From DAOMNN01 sp964404505 (GTDB lineage Bacteria; Pseudomonadota; Gammaproteobacteria; Burkholderiales; Rhodocyclaceae), in the NCBI GenBank assembly GCA_964404505.1, contig CAYOKH010000069.1, positions 1-10,023 of the forward strand: a DNA stretch of 10,023 nucleotides, written 5' to 3'. This document shows positions 7,714 through 10,023 of the stretch, in pieces. Positions within the stretch are counted from its first letter, which is position 1. Each line of letters opens with the position of its first letter. Below the pieces are notes generated by a model that did no database searches, was not told the origin of the DNA, and saw only the letters and a program-made list of their open reading frames with translations. A program made the translations under genes and the position numbers.

Positions 7714-8256
7714 ATGTGCAACCGACATCGCCCATGCACCAATCGCCGCCGCTTTCTGCTCGCTGTCGGGGCGGCCACGGTGCTCGCTGCCTGCGGCCGG
7801 CCTACGGACGGGTCCGGCGCGACGGCCGCGGTCGAAATCGACCGCGGCACGTCATGCGCTCTCGACGGCATGCTTCTCGCCGACTACCCGGGGCCCAAAG
7901 CGCAGATTCACTATACCGGGCGTCCGGAGCCGGATTTCTTCTGCGACACGGTGGAGATGTTTCACGTCCATCTGAATCCGGAGATCATCCAGCCGGTCCA
8001 GGCGATCTTCGTTCAGGACATGGGAAAGGCCGACTGGGACGAACCGCGTGGGCACTGGATCGATGCACGAACAGCGTGGTACGTCCATGGGTCCTCACGC
8101 CGGGGCTCGATGGGCCCGACCATCGCTTCCTTCGGAAGCGAAGCCGATGCCGCGAAGTTTGCCGAGCAATTCGGCGGAGAACCGGGCCGGTTTTCCGACA
8201 TCACCGCCGACATGGTAATTCTCGACGGCGGCGCACTTCATGACAGCAGGATGTAA
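7714..8256 (+). CDS. nosL: NosL, copper-chaperone lipoprotein (CxLDGM variant)
   Basis: NosL is a periplasmic Cu(I)-binding lipoprotein that supplies NosD and NosZ. The 180-residue product has a lipobox LAAC with Cys27 as the lipid site. The preceding NRRRFLL (10-16) resembles a twin-arginine motif, so Tat export is possible. The usual CxxCGM site reads CALDGM here (48-53), keeping Cys48 and Met53 but with Asp51 in place of the second Cys. A further Cys77 sits in FFCDTVEMFH, and the family motif AWYVHGS followed by GSMGP and a C-terminal FAEQFGG region confirms the NosL assignment. The ATG at 7714 is preceded by GGAG at 7702-7705 with an 8-base spacing. It is 21 bases after nosY and 2 bases before the next gene. 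Confidence 0.93.
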   Translation: MCNRHRPCTNRRRFLLAVGAATVLAACGRPTDGSGATAAVEIDRGTSCALDGMLLADYPGPKAQIHYTGRPEPDFFCDTVEMFHVHLNPEIIQPVQAIFVQDMGKADWDEPRGHWIDARTAWYVHGSSRRGSMGPTIASFGSEADAAKFAEQFGGEPGRFSDITADMVILDGGALHDSRM

Positions 8257-8258
8257 AC

Positions 8259-8531
8259 ATGGCTGACTTCTTCAAGAATATCGAATTTGGCACCGCACAG
8301 GAAATTGAACAACTGTCACGCCTCATGTACGAACTGCGCTGCAATCGAAGCGCCGTTCTCGAACCCTACGGCGTGAGTGACGAAGTCGCTCTCCTCGAAC
8401 GCGTCTGCGCGGGCGAGCTTGCCGAGCATCCGACTTACGAACGCTACCTCGCCGCACGGGTGCTGGGTGAAACGAGGGAAACCGTTCGCATGTTGATCTC
8501 CGACCGGCTCAAGGGAGCGAACGCATCATGA
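8259..8531 (+). CDS. Small helical protein, possible partner of the TumE-like gene
   Basis: I do not firmly recognise this 90-residue soluble protein. It is predicted mostly helical and mixed-charge, with the stretch YGVSDEVALLERVCAGEL (about 37-54) followed by EHPTYERYLAARVLGETRE. There is no signal peptide, no membrane helix, no clear helix-turn-helix, and just two cysteines. The motif pattern resembles the small partner proteins I associate with TumE/DUF6516-type two-gene modules; that is recollection of family pattern, not a search result. It starts 2 bases after the nosL stop, with AGCAGG at 8245-8250 as the likely ribosome site, and its stop overlaps the next start (ATGA at 8528-8531). 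The tight coupling suggests the two products act together. An antitoxin-like or accessory role is inference. Confidence 0.82.
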   Translation: MADFFKNIEFGTAQEIEQLSRLMYELRCNRSAVLEPYGVSDEVALLERVCAGELAEHPTYERYLAARVLGETRETVRMLISDRLKGANAS

Positions 8532-8893
8532 GTCTGCACATCGAGCTTGCGGCCATCATCGACGCGACGTTTTCGTCCGACCTCGAAACTCCGGCCGAGT
8601 GCACACAGGATGCGCTGATCGTCCGCCTTGCCAACGGTGTGGCGCTTACGGTGCACTACGCCGCAACCGATGCCTATTCGCTGCGCTGGATCAGTGACGG
8701 ACGCATCGCAGGGATCGACACTGCGCCTCTGCATCGCGACCTGTCCACCTTTCCGAACCACCTTCATTGCAGCAACGGAGAGATCATTTCCGATCCCGTC
8801 ACGAGTCCCGAGGCCCGCCCCGAGGTCAATCTGACGAAGCTGGTCCACCTCCTGATTCACAATCCGCAGTTGGGCATGGCAAAGGCCGGATGA
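8528..8893 (+). CDS. TumE/DUF6516-like small protein
   Basis: This is a 121-residue cytoplasmic protein with no signal peptide. Residues 30-63 look like consecutive beta strands (ALIVRLANGVALTVHY, YSLRWISDGRIAGI). They lead into DTAPLHRDLSTFPNHLH (64-80), which matches the D-x-A-P-x-H...TFPxHxH pattern I associate with the TumE/DUF6516 toxin-like family, usually written DNAPHH...TFPHHKH. Asn and the second His of that pattern are replaced by Thr65 and Leu68. The C-terminus (NLTKLVHLLIHNP, 101-113) is a helix, as expected. The start overlaps the upstream stop by four bases, and its stop overlaps the start of the second NosL gene in the same way. The family call is moderate; whether it acts as a toxin, or has been adapted to copper or nos function, cannot be told. 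The coding call is strong. Confidence 0.83.
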   Translation: MSLHIELAAIIDATFSSDLETPAECTQDALIVRLANGVALTVHYAATDAYSLRWISDGRIAGIDTAPLHRDLSTFPNHLHCSNGEIISDPVTSPEARPEVNLTKLVHLLIHNPQLGMAKAG

Positions 8894-9495
8894 TGCAGTT
8901 TTCCCCGAGGCAGTTGTTCCAGGCAGGGGTCGCGCTTTCACTAGCGAGCGCGGCGGCGCTGCTGATGCCTGCGGGGAAGGATACGGGTGAAGGCGTCGAG
9001 CGTCCCGACGACTTTTGCATCGTGGCACCCGCGCTACCCTACGATCCGACTTCCGGGCTTGGCAAATTCGAGCCGCGCGGCATACCCCCCGATGCACGCT
9101 GTCCGGTTTGCGGGATGTATCCGGCGCGTTTCCCGCGCTGGGCGGCCCAGGCGATTTTCCACGACGGAGCCACCCAGTTCTTCGACTCGCCGGTCAACCT
9201 GCACGTCTTTCTCGACGACGTGAACCGCTACAACAGCGGCTATGGCGGGGCCGATATCGTTGCGACCTTCGTCACCGACGTGACGAGCGGAAACTGGACC
9301 GAATCCACACGCGCCTTCTATGTCCATGGATCGGACGCGCTCGGACCGATGCGCGACGGCAATCTGCCCGCTTTCACCGAGCGACGGGCGGCTGAACGTT
9401 TTGCGGCGGAACGGGGCGGCGTGGTCCTGTCCGCCGAAGGGATCACCCCGGAGATTCTGCGCTCCCTGACACATTCCGTGCACCACCGCCATTGA
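8890..9495 (+). CDS. Second NosL-family protein (CPVCGM, His-rich tail)
   Basis: This is a second NosL-family copper-binding protein, 201 residues from ATG 8890; an ATG at 8893 is an alternative. It has a hydrophobic N-terminal segment (about 9-27) that would act as a signal peptide or anchor, but no lipobox cysteine. The classical NosL motif CPVCGM is intact at 71-76. Downstream are FHDGATQFFDSPVNLHVFLDD and AFYVHGSDALGPM, the same core seen in the upstream NosL, then AAERFAAERGG. The last seven residues contain four histidines (195, 198, 199, 201), a plausible metal site. ATGA overlap with the preceding stop shows translational coupling. It is the last gene of the operon, followed by 205 noncoding bases. 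It might carry copper in a second step or to the CuA site, which is inference. Confidence 0.9.
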   Translation: MMQFSPRQLFQAGVALSLASAAALLMPAGKDTGEGVERPDDFCIVAPALPYDPTSGLGKFEPRGIPPDARCPVCGMYPARFPRWAAQAIFHDGATQFFDSPVNLHVFLDDVNRYNSGYGGADIVATFVTDVTSGNWTESTRAFYVHGSDALGPMRDGNLPAFTERRAAERFAAERGGVVLSAEGITPEILRSLTHSVHHRH

Positions 9496-9536
9496 CCTGC
9501 ATCTCGCACATCCCTGCTGCGGGGGTCGAAACGCTG

Positions 9537-9563
9537 GCGACGGCACGTGTCATACGCCGTCGC
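9537..9563 (+). other. Stem-loop after the second nosL-type gene
   Basis: A perfect 8-bp stem, GCGACGGC (9537-9544) with GCCGTCGC (9556-9563) and an 11-base loop, lies 42 bases after the operon's last stop. There is no T-run, so it is not a canonical terminator. It may mark the 3' end of the nos message through processing or factor-dependent termination. The remaining noncoding bases between 9496 and 9700 show no promoter or gene that I can support. Confidence 0.4.
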
Positions 9564-9638
9564 AACGGGTCCCCGTGAGAAATGGCCGTGCCCGCAGCGG
9601 GAACGGACACACGGGAAACCGAGGAGTCAACCCACGAA

Positions 9639-9684
9639 ATGCCGGGGGGCGGGACGATCCGCAGCATCATCCCGCCCCCGGCAT
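9639..9684 (-). terminator. Long inverted repeat, likely terminator of the cytochrome gene
   Basis: Arms 9639-9654 and 9670-9684 (core GCCGGGGGGCGGGA against TCCCGCCCCCGGC) form a 15-bp GC-rich stem with one bulged G and a 15-base loop. It begins 17 bases beyond the stop of the minus-strand cytochrome gene, so it probably terminates that transcript. Only a short TTT follows on that strand and none on the + strand. Because the nos operon converges on it, it could also stop + strand transcription. Confidence 0.6.
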
Positions 9685-9700
9685 CGAAGCAGGCGGTCGC

Positions 9701-10023
9701 TTACTTCGACTCCTCTACCATGAAGTCGACTGCGGACTTGACCTCTTCGTCAGACAGATTGGCCGCACCGCCGCGCGGGGGCATCATCCCCTTCTTGCCG
9801 GTGAAACCCTCGATCGCGTGCTTGTATAGTACGTCCACCCCTTGAGCGATGCGCGGCTCCCAGTCGGCCTTGTCGCCAGGTTTCGGCGCTCCGGCCACAG
9901 CGGCAGCGTGACACAGCGCGCAGGTCCGGTTATAGACACCCTGGCCAGCGGCGCTTGCTGCAGGTGCGGGCTCCGGTGCGGCGGCAGGTGCAGGCGTAGT
10001 GGCGGCAGGTGCAGGCGCAGTGG
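9701..10023 (-). CDS. c5-type monohaem cytochrome c (5' end beyond window)
   Basis: The minus strand is open from the right edge to the TAA at 9701-9703, giving 107 C-terminal codons. The N-terminal part in view is an Ala/Pro/Thr-rich linker. It leads into GVYNRTCALCH, where CALCH (9908-9922) is the haem c attachment site, followed by GAPKPGDKADWEPRI, then KKGMMPPRGG with the likely axial Met, and the C-terminal helix SDEEVKSAVDFMVEESK. This arrangement is typical of cytochrome c5, a periplasmic electron carrier; the linker implies a membrane anchor or second domain upstream. A GTG at 9896-9898 is not the start because it would exclude the haem site. It is convergent with the nos operon, so co-regulation is not implied, but a role in feeding periplasmic reductases is possible. 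Confidence 0.93.
   Translation of the reverse strand, partial: TAPAPAATTPAPAAAPEPAPAASAAGQGVYNRTCALCHAAAVAGAPKPGDKADWEPRIAQGVDVLYKHAIEGFTGKKGMMPPRGGAANLSDEEVKSAVDFMVEESK
9981..10022. repeat. Two tandem 21-base repeats in the cytochrome linker
   Basis: Bases 9981-10001 and 10002-10022 are identical except for one T/C difference at their 17th base. Each encodes seven residues of the Ala/Pro/Thr linker on the minus strand. The array may continue beyond the window. Such in-frame units suggest that the linker length changes by slippage or unequal recombination. Confidence 0.8.

Noticed and set aside
7714..9495. Possible mobile-element insertion carrying the two small genes
   Set aside because: No transposase, flanking direct repeats or visible base-composition break; the genes are joined by start/stop overlaps as in an old operon.
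9575..9845. Two overlapping + strand frames in the gap and opposite the cytochrome
   Set aside because: They run through the inverted repeat and antisense to a clear haem c protein; their sequences are low-complexity shadows.

Overview
The window carries most of a nitrous-oxide-respiration (nos) locus from a high-GC denitrifying proteobacterium. The clade I-type NosZ, the gene order nosZ / nosR-orf-nosDFYL, and the flanking c5-type cytochrome with an Ala/Pro linker suggest a betaproteobacterium, perhaps Rhodocyclales or a relative. This placement is inferred from protein flavour only. Nearly all of the + strand is coding.

Layout. 1-1761 is the 3' nine-tenths of nosZ, the N2O reductase, with its start upstream of the window. 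1762-2007 is an intergenic regulatory stretch: a chain of hairpins, a textbook intrinsic terminator, then an FNR/DNR-type site with a correctly spaced -10 element before nosR. From 2008 to 9495 the genes run head to tail with gaps of 0-22 bases or overlaps, so they look like one operon: nosR (membrane flavo-iron-sulfur protein), an unnamed 142-residue membrane protein, nosD, nosF, nosY (copper-site maturation ABC system), nosL (lipoprotein copper chaperone), two small unnamed genes, and a second NosL-family gene. After a 205-base gap with inverted repeats, a convergent minus-strand gene for a c5-type cytochrome runs off the right edge.

How the genes work together. NosZ reduces N2O to N2 in the periplasm using CuA and CuZ. 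NosR is thought to pass quinol electrons towards NosZ and is needed for its expression and activity. NosL binds Cu(I) and hands it to the NosDFY ABC complex, which assembles CuZ. The c-type cytochrome could belong to the periplasmic electron-carrier pool.

The least ordinary part is 7714-9495. Two NosL-like proteins, one with a CxLDGM motif and one with a classical CPVCGM motif, bracket a translationally coupled pair of small genes. The second of that pair resembles the TumE/DUF6516 toxin-like fold family and the first looks like a small helical partner. The 142-residue membrane protein between nosR and nosD is also unassigned. No NosX/ApbE-type flavin transferase, which NosR would need, is present in the window.
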